A stretch of 64,000 nucleotides of DNA from Pseudomonas sp. LS1212. Its GTDB lineage: Bacteria > Pseudomonadota > Gammaproteobacteria > Pseudomonadales > Pseudomonadaceae. The position numbers and the translations under genes are program-made. Within the stretch, counting starts at the first letter, position 1. Each line of letters begins with the position of its first letter. The notes under the pieces are model-generated. The model was not told where the DNA came from. It made no database searches and saw nothing but the letters and a program-made list of their open reading frames with translations. The DNA lies in contig NZ_CP102951.1 of NCBI RefSeq assembly GCF_024741815.1, positions 434,001 to 498,000 of the forward strand. Direction: 5' to 3'. This document shows positions 52,561-61,634 of the stretch, one piece after another.

Positions 52561-54366
52561 ATGACCGACTCCAGTCTCTGCGGCAGCCCCTCAAGCATGA
52601 AGATCTATTTCCGCCTTCTTGGCTATGTGCGGCCGTATGTCGGTCTGTTCCTGCTGAGCATCGTCGGATTTCTGATTTTTGCCTCGACCCAGCCGATGCT
52701 CGGCTACATTCTCAAGTATTTCGTGGACGGCCTGTCGAATCCGGAAGCCGCCCTGTTTCCCACCGTTCCTTACCTCCGGGATCTGCAGCTACTGCAGGCT
52801 GTCCCTCTGCTGATCATCCTGATTGCGGCATGGCAGGGTCTGGGATCCTATCTGGGGAACTACTTTCTGGCAAAGGTCTCGTTGGGCCTGGTCCACGATT
52901 TGCGCGTCCAGCTGTTCAACAATCTGCTGACGCTGCCGAATCGATACTTCGATCAGCATAACTCCGGGCACCTGATTTCTCGTATCACTTTCAACGTGAC
53001 CATGGTCACGGGGGCGGCGACAGATGCGATCAAAGTCGTAATCCGCGAGGGCATGACGGTTATCTTTCTGTTCGTTTCGCTGCTGTTCATGAACTGGCGG
53101 CTGACCCTGGTGATGGTCGCCATTCTGCCGCTGATTGCGTTCATGGTGAGCCGCGCCAGCAAGAAGTTCCGCAAGCAGAGCAAGAAGATCCAGGTGGCCA
53201 TGGGTGATGTCACTCATGTGGCATCCGAGACCATCCAGGGCTATCGCGTGGTTCGTAGCTTCGGTGGCGAGACCTACGAGCGCCAGCGCTTCCTCGATGC
53301 CAGCCAGAGCAATACCGACAAGCAGTTGCGCATGACCCGTACCGGCGCCATCTACACCCCCATGCTGCAGTTGGTGATCTATACCGCCATGGCTGTATTG
53401 ATGTTTCTGGTGCTCTTCCTGCGTGGCGATGCATCGGCCGGTGACATGGTGGCCTATATTACGCTCGCGGGACTGCTTCCCAAGCCCATCCGTCAGCTCT
53501 CCGAAGTGAGTTCGACGATTCAGAAGGGCGTTGCGGGTGCAGAAAGTATTTTCGAGCAGCTGGATGTCGCCCCCGAAGTCGATCATGGCACTGTCGAGCG
53601 GGAATCGGTCAGTGGTCGACTGGATGTGCGTCATCTGAGCTTCACCTATCCGGGTACCGATCGGCTGGTCCTGGATGACATCAGTTTTTCGGTCGAGCCG
53701 GGACAAATGGTCGCCCTGGTTGGGCGCTCGGGGAGCGGCAAGTCGACGCTGGCCAGCTTGATTCCGCGCTTTTACCATCACACCATGGGTGAAATCCTGC
53801 TCGATGGTGTCGAGATCGAGCAGTTCCGCCTGCTGAACCTGCGTCGTCACATTGCCCAGGTGACCCAACACGTAACGCTGTTCAGTGATTCGGTCGCCAA
53901 TAACATTGCCTATGGTGACCTGGCTGGAGCCCCTCGCGCCGATATCGAGGCCGCCGCTCAGGCCGCCTACGCGAAAGACTTTGTCGACCAGTTGCCGCAA
54001 GGCTTTGACACACAGGTTGGGGAAAACGGCGTTCTGCTCTCCGGTGGGCAGCGCCAGCGCCTGGCAATCGCCCGTGCATTGCTCAAGAATGCACCGTTGT
54101 TGATTCTCGATGAGGCCACCTCAGCTCTTGATACCGAATCAGAGCGGCATATTCAGGCGGCCCTGGACCACGTCATGAAAGGACGTACCACACTGGTGAT
54201 CGCCCACCGACTCTCGACCATCGAGAAGGCCGACCTGATCCTGGTCATGGATCAGGGACGGATCGTCGAACGTGGAACCCACGCCCAGTTGCTGGCTCAA
54301 AATGGCTACTACGCCAGGTTGCATGCCATGGGGCTGGACGAGCCTGCCAAGGCTGACATCACTTGA
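52561..54366 (+). CDS. msbA: Lipid A-core flippase MsbA
   Basis: A 601-residue ABC half-transporter from the ATG at 52561 (MTDSSLCGSPSSMKIYFRLLG); an ATG at 52543 would add six residues. Six membrane helices (about 15-320) precede the nucleotide-binding domain with Walker A GRSGSGKST, signature LLSGGQRQRLAIARAL, Walker B LLILDEATSALD and the switch His in VIAHRLST. It flips the completed lipid A-core across the inner membrane. It is divergent from waaL across 158 bases and co-oriented with hldE, with a hairpin between them. Confidence 0.96.
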   Translation: MTDSSLCGSPSSMKIYFRLLGYVRPYVGLFLLSIVGFLIFASTQPMLGYILKYFVDGLSNPEAALFPTVPYLRDLQLLQAVPLLIILIAAWQGLGSYLGNYFLAKVSLGLVHDLRVQLFNNLLTLPNRYFDQHNSGHLISRITFNVTMVTGAATDAIKVVIREGMTVIFLFVSLLFMNWRLTLVMVAILPLIAFMVSRASKKFRKQSKKIQVAMGDVTHVASETIQGYRVVRSFGGETYERQRFLDASQSNTDKQLRMTRTGAIYTPMLQLVIYTAMAVLMFLVLFLRGDASAGDMVAYITLAGLLPKPIRQLSEVSSTIQKGVAGAESIFEQLDVAPEVDHGTVERESVSGRLDVRHLSFTYPGTDRLVLDDISFSVEPGQMVALVGRSGSGKSTLASLIPRFYHHTMGEILLDGVEIEQFRLLNLRRHIAQVTQHVTLFSDSVANNIAYGDLAGAPRADIEAAAQAAYAKDFVDQLPQGFDTQVGENGVLLSGGQRQRLAIARALLKNAPLLILDEATSALDTESERHIQAALDHVMKGRTTLVIAHRLSTIEKADLILVMDQGRIVERGTHAQLLAQNGYYARLHAMGLDEPAKADIT

Positions 54367-54370
54367 AATA

Positions 54371-54403
54371 CGGCGTCATGGCGATGAATTCGCACTGACG
54401 CCG
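54371..54403 (+). other. Nested hairpin downstream of msbA
   Basis: An eight-base stem CGGCGTCA/TGACGCCG encloses a second stem GCGA-TGAAT-TCGC. It starts five bases after the msbA stop. No T tract follows, so it may stabilise the 3' end or act as a weak terminator ahead of hldE. Confidence 0.5.
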
Positions 54404-54519
54404 GATGACTGCTTTAATCCAGACGCCTGCGACGATAGTCATGGCAAGCCTGCAAAAAAGACAGCGCTTGCCCTGTGTTAATATCGCGCCCCTTTTAATT
54501 TTTGTATGTGGGTTGCTCC

Positions 54520-55941
54520 ATGAAGTTGTCCATGCCGCGATTCGATCAAGCCCCAGTGTTGGTGGTCGGCGATGTCATGCTCGACCGCTATTGGCATGGC
54601 GGTACCTCACGAATCTCGCCTGAAGCCCCGGTGCCGGTGGTCAAGGTCGAGCACATCGAGGACCGTCCGGGCGGTGCGGCTAACGTTGCCTTGAACATTG
54701 CCGCGCTGGGGGCGCCAGCTGCGCTGGTGGGTGTCACCGGCCAGGACGAGGCTGCCGACAGTTTGGTCAATAGCCTGCACGCCGCCGGCGTGCGCGCCAT
54801 TTTCCAGCGTATTGCGCACCAGCCGACCATCGTCAAATTGCGAGTGATGAGTCGTCACCAGCAATTGCTGCGTATCGATTTTGAAGAGCCTTTCGCCACC
54901 GACCCCTTGTCGCTGGGAGTAGAGGTCGACAATCTGCTTGATGGCGTCAAGGTCCTGGTGTTGTCCGACTATGGCAAAGGTGCCTTGAAAAACCACCAAA
55001 GCCTGATCCAGGCTGCACGTAGCAGAGGCATCCCGGTGTTGGCCGACCCAAAGGGCAAGGACTTCTCGATTTATCGCGGCGCCAGCCTGATTACGCCGAA
55101 CCTGAGCGAATTCGAAACCATCGTCGGCCGCTGTACCGATGAAGCCGAGCTGGTCGCCAAGGGCGCGCAGCTAATGGCTGAACTGGAGCTGGGCGCCTTG
55201 CTGGTGACCCGCGGCGAGCACGGCATGACCTTGCTGCGTCCTGATCATCCGGCGCTGCACCTGCCGGCCCGGGCGCGCGAAGTGTTCGACGTGACCGGTG
55301 CGGGCGACACGGTGATATCCACCCTGGCGGCGGCGATCGCGGCGGGCGAGGAGCTACCCAATGCCGTCGGTTTGGCCAACCTGGCCGCCGGCATCGTGGT
55401 CGGCAAGCTTGGTACCGCGGCCATCAGCGCACCGGAGCTGCGTCGTGCCATTCAGCGCGAAGAGGGTTCCGAGCGTGGCGTGCTGAGCCTGGATCAGCTG
55501 TTGCTGGCGATCGACGATGCGCGTGCGCACAAAGAGAAGATTGTCTTCACCAATGGCTGTTTCGATATTCTTCATGCCGGTCACGTGACCTACCTGGAAC
55601 AGGCTCGTGCCCAGGGCAATCGCCTGATCGTTGCCGTCAATGACGATGCGTCGGTCAGCCGTTTGAAAGGTCCGGGGCGGCCGATCAACAGCGTCGATCG
55701 GCGCATGGCGGTATTGGCCGGTCTCGGTGCGGTGGACTGGGTTATCAGCTTCCCTGAAGACACTCCTTCCAATCTCCTTAGCCAGGTCAAGCCTGATGTA
55801 TTGGTCAAGGGCGGCGACTATGGCGTCGAGCAGGTGGTGGGCGCCGATATCGTCAAGGCCTATGGCGGCGTGGTGAAGGTGCTTGGGCTTGTGGAAAACA
55901 GCTCGACCACTGCAATCGTCGAGAAAATTCGTCAGAACTGA
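54520..55941 (+). CDS. hldE: Bifunctional heptose-7-phosphate kinase / heptose-1-phosphate adenylyltransferase
   Basis: A 473-residue HldE (RfaE) from the ATG at 54520 (MKLSMPRFDQAPVLVVGDVM); an ATG at 54502 is an unlikely alternative. The N-terminal ribokinase-type domain (to about 320) has RPGGAANVALNIAALG and the DVTGAGDTV anion-hole motif. The C-terminal nucleotidyltransferase domain has TNGCFDILHAGHVTYLEQAR with HxGH. It makes the ADP-heptose used by WaaC and WaaF. It is followed by a hairpin terminator. Confidence 0.96.
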   Translation: MKLSMPRFDQAPVLVVGDVMLDRYWHGGTSRISPEAPVPVVKVEHIEDRPGGAANVALNIAALGAPAALVGVTGQDEAADSLVNSLHAAGVRAIFQRIAHQPTIVKLRVMSRHQQLLRIDFEEPFATDPLSLGVEVDNLLDGVKVLVLSDYGKGALKNHQSLIQAARSRGIPVLADPKGKDFSIYRGASLITPNLSEFETIVGRCTDEAELVAKGAQLMAELELGALLVTRGEHGMTLLRPDHPALHLPARAREVFDVTGAGDTVISTLAAAIAAGEELPNAVGLANLAAGIVVGKLGTAAISAPELRRAIQREEGSERGVLSLDQLLLAIDDARAHKEKIVFTNGCFDILHAGHVTYLEQARAQGNRLIVAVNDDASVSRLKGPGRPINSVDRRMAVLAGLGAVDWVISFPEDTPSNLLSQVKPDVLVKGGDYGVEQVVGADIVKAYGGVVKVLGLVENSSTTAIVEKIRQN

Positions 55942-55949
55942 GCCAGCGG

Positions 55950-55969
55950 GCCGTCGCTCAGGCGACGGC
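55950..55969 (+). terminator. Hairpin terminator after hldE
   Basis: GCCGTCGC-TCAG-GCGACGGC is a perfect eight-base stem starting nine bases after the hldE stop, followed by TTGCTCATTT. It lies between convergent genes and could act from both sides, although the T-rich tail favours the plus strand. Confidence 0.65.
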
Positions 55970-55973
55970 TTGC

Positions 55974-56939
55974 TCATTTGTCCAGGCCGTCACGCGCGAT
56001 CTCCAGTAATTGCCGGGCCCTGCCGGTCAGGCGTTGCAACCCCGTCCGGGAGCCCTCGGGCTGGCTCAGGCCCTGTTGTCTGAGCCAATCCTTCCAGCGA
56101 ATTCGCTCGTCCTTGACCAGCCAGCCTTCCTGCCGGGCGAAGCTCTCGGCCAGATAAAGACCGCGGGTGCTGGCCGGCTGCAGCTGATCCTTTTTCAAGG
56201 TGTACAGCTCAGGGCAGGGGTGCCCCTCTTCAAGAGGCATCAGGTACAGGTCCGGGCTGTTGCGATTCAGGCGTGCGACCAATTGGTCCTTTTCCAGGCG
56301 TTCGTCTACATGGAACAGGCTCAGGGACTTGGCCTCCCTGGGAACTTGCAGGCGCAAATCATAGATCAGCTGCAAGGACGCCGTGGGTAGATGAACATAG
56401 GCGCGGGGCCGTTCGATCAAATGCATGCTGCCGCAGCGCACAGGCCTTGCAGCGCCGGAAAGCGGTGTCAGGCTGAAGGGCATGGCATCACGGTAGTGCA
56501 GGGCGCCGGCATAGGGCGCTGGCAGCCAGGTTTCGTTGAAACGCCCGCCAAGCCAGCCTTCGGGCGTCTCCAGCAGGCATTCTTCGGCGACTTCCTGAAT
56601 GGCCGTATGCAGCGGCAGATTCAGTTCATGGGCCGGAACATACCCCGAGATCAACTTGAGCACGACATCGCCCCGGTCCTGGCGGCGCTGGCGCACCAAC
56701 ACCCAGTAGTCACGGTTCTGCCAGTTGAGTGTCAGGCGCACTGAAACGCCCAGGTTGGCCAGCTCTACGGAGAAGCGCTCGCTGTCGCCAACCTGCACCT
56801 GCTTGCGCCGCTGCAGGGTCTGGGCGAAATTCAGCGGCATCCCGACGCTGTGATAGCTCAGGCTTTCGGGTGTCGCTTCGACGTGTAACGGCAGGGTTTT
56901 GAAGTTGCTGGGGTTTTTTCTTATCAGGGTACGCGGCAT
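55974..56939 (-). CDS. Conserved protein of unknown function with a Nudix-like box
   Basis: A 321-residue Pseudomonas-conserved protein; AAGGAG lies six bases ahead of the ATG at 56939. Some databases label homologues 'metal ABC transporter ATPase', but no Walker A, signature or Walker B motif is present, so that name is unsupported. Residues around 98-125 contain a pattern close to a Nudix box: G-x5-E (GYVPAHE), a nine-residue gap instead of seven, then QEVAEECLL. The start PRTLIRKNPSNFKTLPL, the LYTLKKDQLQPASTRGLYL segment and the final RWKDWLRQQGL are other notable stretches. No signal peptide or membrane helix. Function unknown; a degenerate Nudix-like fold is an inference. Confidence 0.7.
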   Translation of the reverse strand: MPRTLIRKNPSNFKTLPLHVEATPESLSYHSVGMPLNFAQTLQRRKQVQVGDSERFSVELANLGVSVRLTLNWQNRDYWVLVRQRRQDRGDVVLKLISGYVPAHELNLPLHTAIQEVAEECLLETPEGWLGGRFNETWLPAPYAGALHYRDAMPFSLTPLSGAARPVRCGSMHLIERPRAYVHLPTASLQLIYDLRLQVPREAKSLSLFHVDERLEKDQLVARLNRNSPDLYLMPLEEGHPCPELYTLKKDQLQPASTRGLYLAESFARQEGWLVKDERIRWKDWLRQQGLSQPEGSRTGLQRLTGRARQLLEIARDGLDK

Positions 56940-56975
56940 GTCGGCTCCTTCTTGGGGGCGGCCGCGAGGGCGGCT

Positions 56976-57788
56976 CTAGCTCTTGCGTATTACTGCAGCG
57001 GCAGTAGCCACGTTATGGGCAAGGTGCAGGGGATTTATCGTCCCGACAATGGCACTGGTTACCCCCGGATGGCCAAACAGCAACTCAAAACTGGCTCGCA
57101 CCGGATCCACCCCGGGGCTCAGGCAGGCATGTCCGCTGGCCAGGGCTTTCTTGACCAGGATGCCTTTGCCATGGGCGACGGCGTAGTCGATTACGGGTTT
57201 TTCGTTCTGTTCGTTGAGATTGTAGGTGACCATGGCGCAATCGCCTTGTTCGAGTGCCTTGAGACCGCCGTCGACGGTTTTTCCGGAAAAGCCGTAGCCG
57301 CGAATCTTGCCTTCACGCTTGAGTTCGGCGAGGGTCGCATAGACGCCCGAATCGTTCAGTATGCTCAGGTCGTTGCCGTCGGAATGAACCAGGACCAGGT
57401 CAATGAAGTCGGTTTCCAGGCGTTTCAGGCTGCGTTCCACTGATAATCGCGTGTGTTCTGCGCTGAAGTCGAAATGCGAGAGACCGTTCTCGAACTCCTC
57501 GCCGACCTTGCTGACAATGACCCAGTCCTGGCGCTGCCCGCGCAGCAGCGGGCCGAGACGTTCTTCGCTGCGGCCGTAGGCCGGGGCGGTATCGATCAGA
57601 TTGATACCCAGTTCCCGTGCCTGGTCGAGCAGCAGTCGTGCCTGCTGGTCATCGGGAATGGTGAAGCCATTGGGGTATTTGACGCCCTGGTCGCGGCCCA
57701 GTTTGACCGTGCCCAGGCCCAGCGGTGAAACGCGCAGGCCGGTGCTGCCCAGAGGGCGGTGCAGATCGTGCAGGCTTGGCAGGGTCAT
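56976..57788 (-). CDS. Aldo/keto reductase family oxidoreductase
   Basis: A 270-residue TIM-barrel reductase. The catalytic tetrad is visible: Asp and Tyr in NLIDTAPAYGRSEE, Lys in VIVSKVG and His in LVLVHSDGND. The C-terminal region has TINPLHLAHNV for NADP(H) binding. It reduces a carbonyl substrate or runs in reverse; the substrate is unknown. It overlaps the FAD oxidoreductase by four bases (ATGA), so the two are translationally coupled and may act on the same compound. Confidence 0.9.
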   Translation of the reverse strand: MTLPSLHDLHRPLGSTGLRVSPLGLGTVKLGRDQGVKYPNGFTIPDDQQARLLLDQARELGINLIDTAPAYGRSEERLGPLLRGQRQDWVIVSKVGEEFENGLSHFDFSAEHTRLSVERSLKRLETDFIDLVLVHSDGNDLSILNDSGVYATLAELKREGKIRGYGFSGKTVDGGLKALEQGDCAMVTYNLNEQNEKPVIDYAVAHGKGILVKKALASGHACLSPGVDPVRASFELLFGHPGVTSAIVGTINPLHLAHNVATAAAVIRKS

Positions 57789-58960
57789 GGCAGCAGTTGC
57801 TCCCAGACGGGCTGGGCCACGGGCGGCCGGGGCAGTTGCGGCAGGGCAGGCTGGTTGCCGGGCTTGATCCCGTCGCGCTCCAGGGCGGCCAGCACCCGAT
57901 CGGCAAAGTCCGGGGCGAGGGCCAGTTTGGTCGGCCAGCCGACCATCAATCGCTGCTGCTCAGCCAGGAAGGCATTGTCGGGGCGAACCAGCCCGGACTG
58001 GGCGGGTTCGGCGCGATCCACGCGCAGGGTCGCCCAACGCACGTGGCTGAGATCGATCCAGGGCAGCAGATTGGCGATTTCTTTCTTGGCCGCAGCGATC
58101 TGCGCCTCTGGCTCGCGCGCGACACCCTCGGCCTCGGCCAGATCACCGCCCAGATACCAGACCCACTGACCGTCGGCGGCCGGATGAGTGGTAACGGTCA
58201 CGCGCGGCTTCGGCCCGCCGCCCAGACAGTGAGCATAGAGCGGTTTGAGGCTCGGCCCCTTGGCCAGCACCATGTGCAGGGGGCGACGTTGCATGGCCGG
58301 CTCGCTCAGGCCGAGCGCCTCGAGCAGCTCGGCATTACCAGCGCCCGCACTGAGCACGACACGCTGGGCGCGAATCTCACGGCCGTCCACGCGCAACCCG
58401 ACCAGCGTGCCGTTTTCTTCCAGTGGCTCGATCCGTTGCCCTGCAAGCAGGCTATCGCCCGCCAGTTCGCCCAGGCGCTCGATCAGGCTTGGCACATCGA
58501 TCACCAGTTCGGCCAGGCGGTAGACCTTGCCCTTGAACGCCCGGTCTTGCAATGCCGGTGGCAGCTGCTCGCCCTTGACCTGGTCGACGCGGCCGCGCAC
58601 GGCTTTGCTGGCGAAAAAGCTGGTCAGGTTGCCGGCCAGCGTGCCCGGCGACCACAGGTAATGGGCTTCGGAAAGCAGGCGAACCCCGGAAAGGTCCAGC
58701 TCGCCGCTACCCGCCAGGGCTTCGCGCCAGCGGCGGGGCATATCGGCGATCGCTTCGGAGGCGCCGGTGAGGGTGCCATGCAGCGCATACTTGGCGCCGC
58801 CGTGAATGATCCCCTGGGACTTGAGACTTTGCCCGCCGCCGAGGCCGGCACTTTCCACCAGGACCGTCGAATAGCCCAGCCGCCGCAGGCGGGCATTGAG
58901 CCAGAGGCCGGCAACCCCTGCGCCGACAATCAGAACGTCGGTGGAAATAACGGATGGCAT
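57785..58960 (-). CDS. FAD-dependent oxidoreductase (DAO family)
   Basis: A 391-residue flavoprotein. The N-terminal dinucleotide fold is VLIVGAGVAGLWLNARLRRLG (residues about 9-29 contain GxGxxG), followed by GGGQSLKSQGIIHGG. A DAO-type substrate domain follows, and the C-terminal LMVGWPTKLALAPDFADRV closes the fold. It probably oxidises an amino or hydroxy acid, but the substrate is not known. GAGG lies eight bases ahead of the ATG at 58960. It is first of a two-gene unit with the aldo/keto reductase. Confidence 0.88.
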   Translation of the reverse strand: MPSVISTDVLIVGAGVAGLWLNARLRRLGYSTVLVESAGLGGGQSLKSQGIIHGGAKYALHGTLTGASEAIADMPRRWREALAGSGELDLSGVRLLSEAHYLWSPGTLAGNLTSFFASKAVRGRVDQVKGEQLPPALQDRAFKGKVYRLAELVIDVPSLIERLGELAGDSLLAGQRIEPLEENGTLVGLRVDGREIRAQRVVLSAGAGNAELLEALGLSEPAMQRRPLHMVLAKGPSLKPLYAHCLGGGPKPRVTVTTHPAADGQWVWYLGGDLAEAEGVAREPEAQIAAAKKEIANLLPWIDLSHVRWATLRVDRAEPAQSGLVRPDNAFLAEQQRLMVGWPTKLALAPDFADRVLAALERDGIKPGNQPALPQLPRPPVAQPVWEQLLP

Positions 58961-59028
58961 GAATCGACCTCGCAGGCTTGGACAGGAGCGCAGTATACAG
59001 CCTGATGCGCTCCTTACCCGTGCTCAGG

Positions 59029-59361
59029 TCAATGGCCGGAGGTTTTCGAGAACAGCTGGATCACCACCACACCGAGGACGATCAGGGCCATGCCGGCCAT
59101 TGCTGGCATATCGAGCTTCTGCCCGTAGATGAACAACGCGGCCACGCTGACCATGACAATGCCCATGCCGGCCCAGACCGCATAAGCCACCCCTACCGGA
59201 ATGCTGCGCACCACCAGTGTCAGCATCCAGAATGCCAGGGCGTAGCCCGCGATCACCAGAATCAGCGGCAGCGGCGTGCTGATACCTTTTACGGCTTTCA
59301 TGGAAACGGTGGCGATCACTTCCGCGCAGATGGCAATGGCCAGGTAGTAGTAGGCAGTCAT
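59029..59361 (-). CDS. Small multidrug resistance (SMR/EmrE-like) transporter
   Basis: A 110-residue protein with four membrane helices. The essential membrane glutamate is E14 (ICAEVIATVSMK), and the second-half motif GVAYAVWAGMG matches the QacC/EmrE branch rather than the SugE/Gdx branch. It exports cationic drugs in exchange for protons as a dual-topology dimer. An AAGGAG site precedes the ATG. It is divergent from a LysR regulator with an inverted repeat between the genes, suggesting control by that regulator. Confidence 0.92.
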   Translation of the reverse strand: MTAYYYLAIAICAEVIATVSMKAVKGISTPLPLILVIAGYALAFWMLTLVVRSIPVGVAYAVWAGMGIVMVSVAALFIYGQKLDMPAMAGMALIVLGVVVIQLFSKTSGH

Positions 59362-59422
59362 GGCGTATCTCCTTTGATGTGCCTGGCATTCTAGAGGTTG
59401 CTCAGATGGGGTAAAGTCATTA

Positions 59423-59443
59423 CCTATCTGATATGGAGATAGG
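59423..59443. promoter_or_regulatory. LysR-type operator candidate between the SMR and LysR genes
   Basis: CCTATCT-N7-AGATAGG is a perfect seven-base inverted repeat. It contains the ATC-N9-GAT and T-N11-A patterns typical of LysR-type regulators. It ends five bases upstream of the LysR ATG, so binding there would also repress the regulator's own expression. Confidence 0.65.
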
Positions 59444-59448
59444 TTGGC

Positions 59449-60339
59449 ATGAGCGAGCAGTGGAATCTGGAGCAGATCCGTTTATTCGTCGACGTGGCAG
59501 AGCAGCGCTCGTTTTCCGCCGTGGCGCGTAAACAGCACAAGGCCCAGTCGGCGATCAGCAACGCGATTGCTTTGCTGGAGGCTGACCTGGGGGTAACCCT
59601 GTTCGAGCGCAGCAGTGGGCGCCAGCCTCGCCTGACCGAGGCGGGCAGCGTCCTGCTTGAAGAAGCCAGGGAGCTGATGCGCCAATGCGAGCGTCTGGAG
59701 GGCCGCGCCCTGGCGCTGATGCGTGGCCAGGAAGCGCAGCTGCGGGTCGCCCAGGACGAAGCCATGCCGTATCAACCGGTGCTCGATAGCCTGGATGAAC
59801 TGGCCGAGCGCTACCCGCTGGTCGAGGTCCAGCTTTCCAGCGGTGCGCAGGGTGATGTGGCGCGCAAGTTGGTCGAGCGCCGGGCTGACCTGGGCCTGCT
59901 GTTTCACCACGAGCAGATGCCGTCGGCGCTGGAGCGCCAGGCCCTGGGCAGCGTCGAGATGGTCACCGTGTGCGCGGTCAACCACCCCTTGGCATCGCAA
60001 GCCTATGTCAGTCGCCAGCAATTGGCGCGCCACCGCCAGCTGTTGATCGCTCCGCAGCAGAGCGGCTACCCCGGAGGGGAGCCGATCAGCCCGCAGATCT
60101 GGCGCGCCGACAGCTTCTACGTCATGGCCGAGTTGTTGATGCGAGGCCTGGGCTGGGCCTGGCTGCCTCGGCATGTGGTGCAATACCCGGCCTACCAGAG
60201 TCAGATGGTGGAGCTTGCCAGCGAATGGACGCCACCGGCCCTGGTGGTGGAACTGGTGTGTCGCCGCGACGAGCCCTTGGGGCCTGCCGCGCTCTGGCTG
60301 GCCGAGCGCTTTGCACTGCACTTGCGAGCCATTGGCTAG
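59449..60339 (+). CDS. LysR-family transcriptional regulator
   Basis: A 296-residue LysR regulator. The N-terminal winged helix (residues about 3-62: LEQIRLFVDVAEQRSFSAVARKQHKAQSAISNAIALLE) is followed by the LysR substrate-binding domain to residue 296. It is divergent from the SMR transporter, and a LysR-type operator candidate lies at 59423-59443. The inducer is unknown; the transporter is the likely target. The start at 59449 has a weak AGG ribosome site inside the operator. Confidence 0.9.
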   Translation: MSEQWNLEQIRLFVDVAEQRSFSAVARKQHKAQSAISNAIALLEADLGVTLFERSSGRQPRLTEAGSVLLEEARELMRQCERLEGRALALMRGQEAQLRVAQDEAMPYQPVLDSLDELAERYPLVEVQLSSGAQGDVARKLVERRADLGLLFHHEQMPSALERQALGSVEMVTVCAVNHPLASQAYVSRQQLARHRQLLIAPQQSGYPGGEPISPQIWRADSFYVMAELLMRGLGWAWLPRHVVQYPAYQSQMVELASEWTPPALVVELVCRRDEPLGPAALWLAERFALHLRAIG

Positions 60340-60353
60340 TACACTTCGGCGCC

Positions 60354-61634
60354 ATGAACAGACCTCTCTATACCTTTTTGTTTCATCTCGGCCTGCCCTT
60401 GGTGGCATTGCGCCTTTACCTGCGCTCGCGCAAGGCGCCCGCTTATGCCCGACGTATCGGCGAACGCTTCGCCCTTGGCCTGCCTGTACTGCAGACGGGT
60501 GGCATCTGGGTGCATGCCGTATCGGTCGGTGAAAGCATTGCCGCCGCGCCGATGATCAAGGCCTTGCTCGTGCGTTATCCCGACTTGCCGATTACCGTCA
60601 CCTGCATGACACCGACCGGTTCCGAGCGAATCAAGGCGATGTTTGCTGGAGAAAGCCGCATCCAGCACTGCTATTTGCCTTATGACTTGCCGTGGGCGGC
60701 TTCGCGCTTTCTTGATCGGACCAAGCCCAGGCTGGCGGTGATCATGGAAACCGAACTGTGGCCCAATCACATTCACCAATGTGCCCTGCGCGGCATACCG
60801 GTGGCCTTGGCCAATGCGCGCCTGTCCGAACGCTCGGCACGCGGTTATGCGCGGTTTGCCGGCCTGACCCGGCCGATGCTCGAGGAAATGAGCTTCATCG
60901 CCGTACAGACCGAAGCCGAGGCCGAGCGTTTTCGCAGTCTCGGTGCGCGTCCCGAGTGCGTTGAGGTGACTGGCTCGATCAAGTTCGACCTGACCATCGA
61001 CCCACAGCTGCTGCAGCGTGCCGTTGACCTGCGCGAGCAATGGCAGGCCAGTGGTCGTCCGGTGTGGATCGCCGCCAGCACGCACGAGGGCGAAGATGAA
61101 GTGGTGTTGGCGGCACATCGGCAGTTGCTGGCCAGCCATCCGGATGCCTTGCTGATCCTGGTGCCGCGCCATCCCGAGCGTTTCAATGGTGTGTTCGACC
61201 TTTGCCAGCAACAAGGTTTCACCACCGTGCGCCGCTCCAGCGGCCAGGCGGTGGGTGCGCAGGATCAGGTTTTGCTCGGCGATACCATGGGCGAGTTGCT
61301 GTTTCTCTATGCACTGGCCGACAGCGCCTTCGTCGGTGGCAGCCTGGTCGCCAACGGCGGGCATAACCTGCTGGAGCCGGCAGCTTTGTCGAAGCCGGTT
61401 TTGAGCGGGCCGCACCTGTTTAATTTTCTGGAAATTGCCGCACTGTTGCGTGAGGCGGGGGCACTGCAGGAAGTCGAGGATGCGGCCAGCCTGGCCGTGG
61501 CGGTGCAGCGACTCATTGAACTGCCACGCGATGCCCAGAGGATGGGGGCGGCGGGGTTGGCGGTGATGCGCGCCAATCAAGGCGCCTTGCGACGCCTGCT
61601 GGATGGGTTGGGGCAGTTGATCGATCGGGCTTAA
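60354..61634 (+). CDS. waaA: 3-deoxy-D-manno-octulosonic-acid (Kdo) transferase
   Basis: A 426-residue GT30 enzyme (E. coli 425). The start at 60354 gives MNRPLYTFLFHLGLPLVALRL, an N-terminal membrane anchor. Catalytic-domain landmarks include GIWVHAVSVGESIAAAPMI with the acceptor-side Glu, METELWPN, and the donor-domain GHNLLEPAAL. It adds Kdo to lipid IVA, the first step of core assembly, completing the LPS genes in this window. The frame stays open upstream into the LysR gene, but no family homology exists there. Its TAA stop shares bases with the tolC stop (TTAA). Confidence 0.95.
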   Translation: MNRPLYTFLFHLGLPLVALRLYLRSRKAPAYARRIGERFALGLPVLQTGGIWVHAVSVGESIAAAPMIKALLVRYPDLPITVTCMTPTGSERIKAMFAGESRIQHCYLPYDLPWAASRFLDRTKPRLAVIMETELWPNHIHQCALRGIPVALANARLSERSARGYARFAGLTRPMLEEMSFIAVQTEAEAERFRSLGARPECVEVTGSIKFDLTIDPQLLQRAVDLREQWQASGRPVWIAASTHEGEDEVVLAAHRQLLASHPDALLILVPRHPERFNGVFDLCQQQGFTTVRRSSGQAVGAQDQVLLGDTMGELLFLYALADSAFVGGSLVANGGHNLLEPAALSKPVLSGPHLFNFLEIAALLREAGALQEVEDAASLAVAVQRLIELPRDAQRMGAAGLAVMRANQGALRRLLDGLGQLIDRA

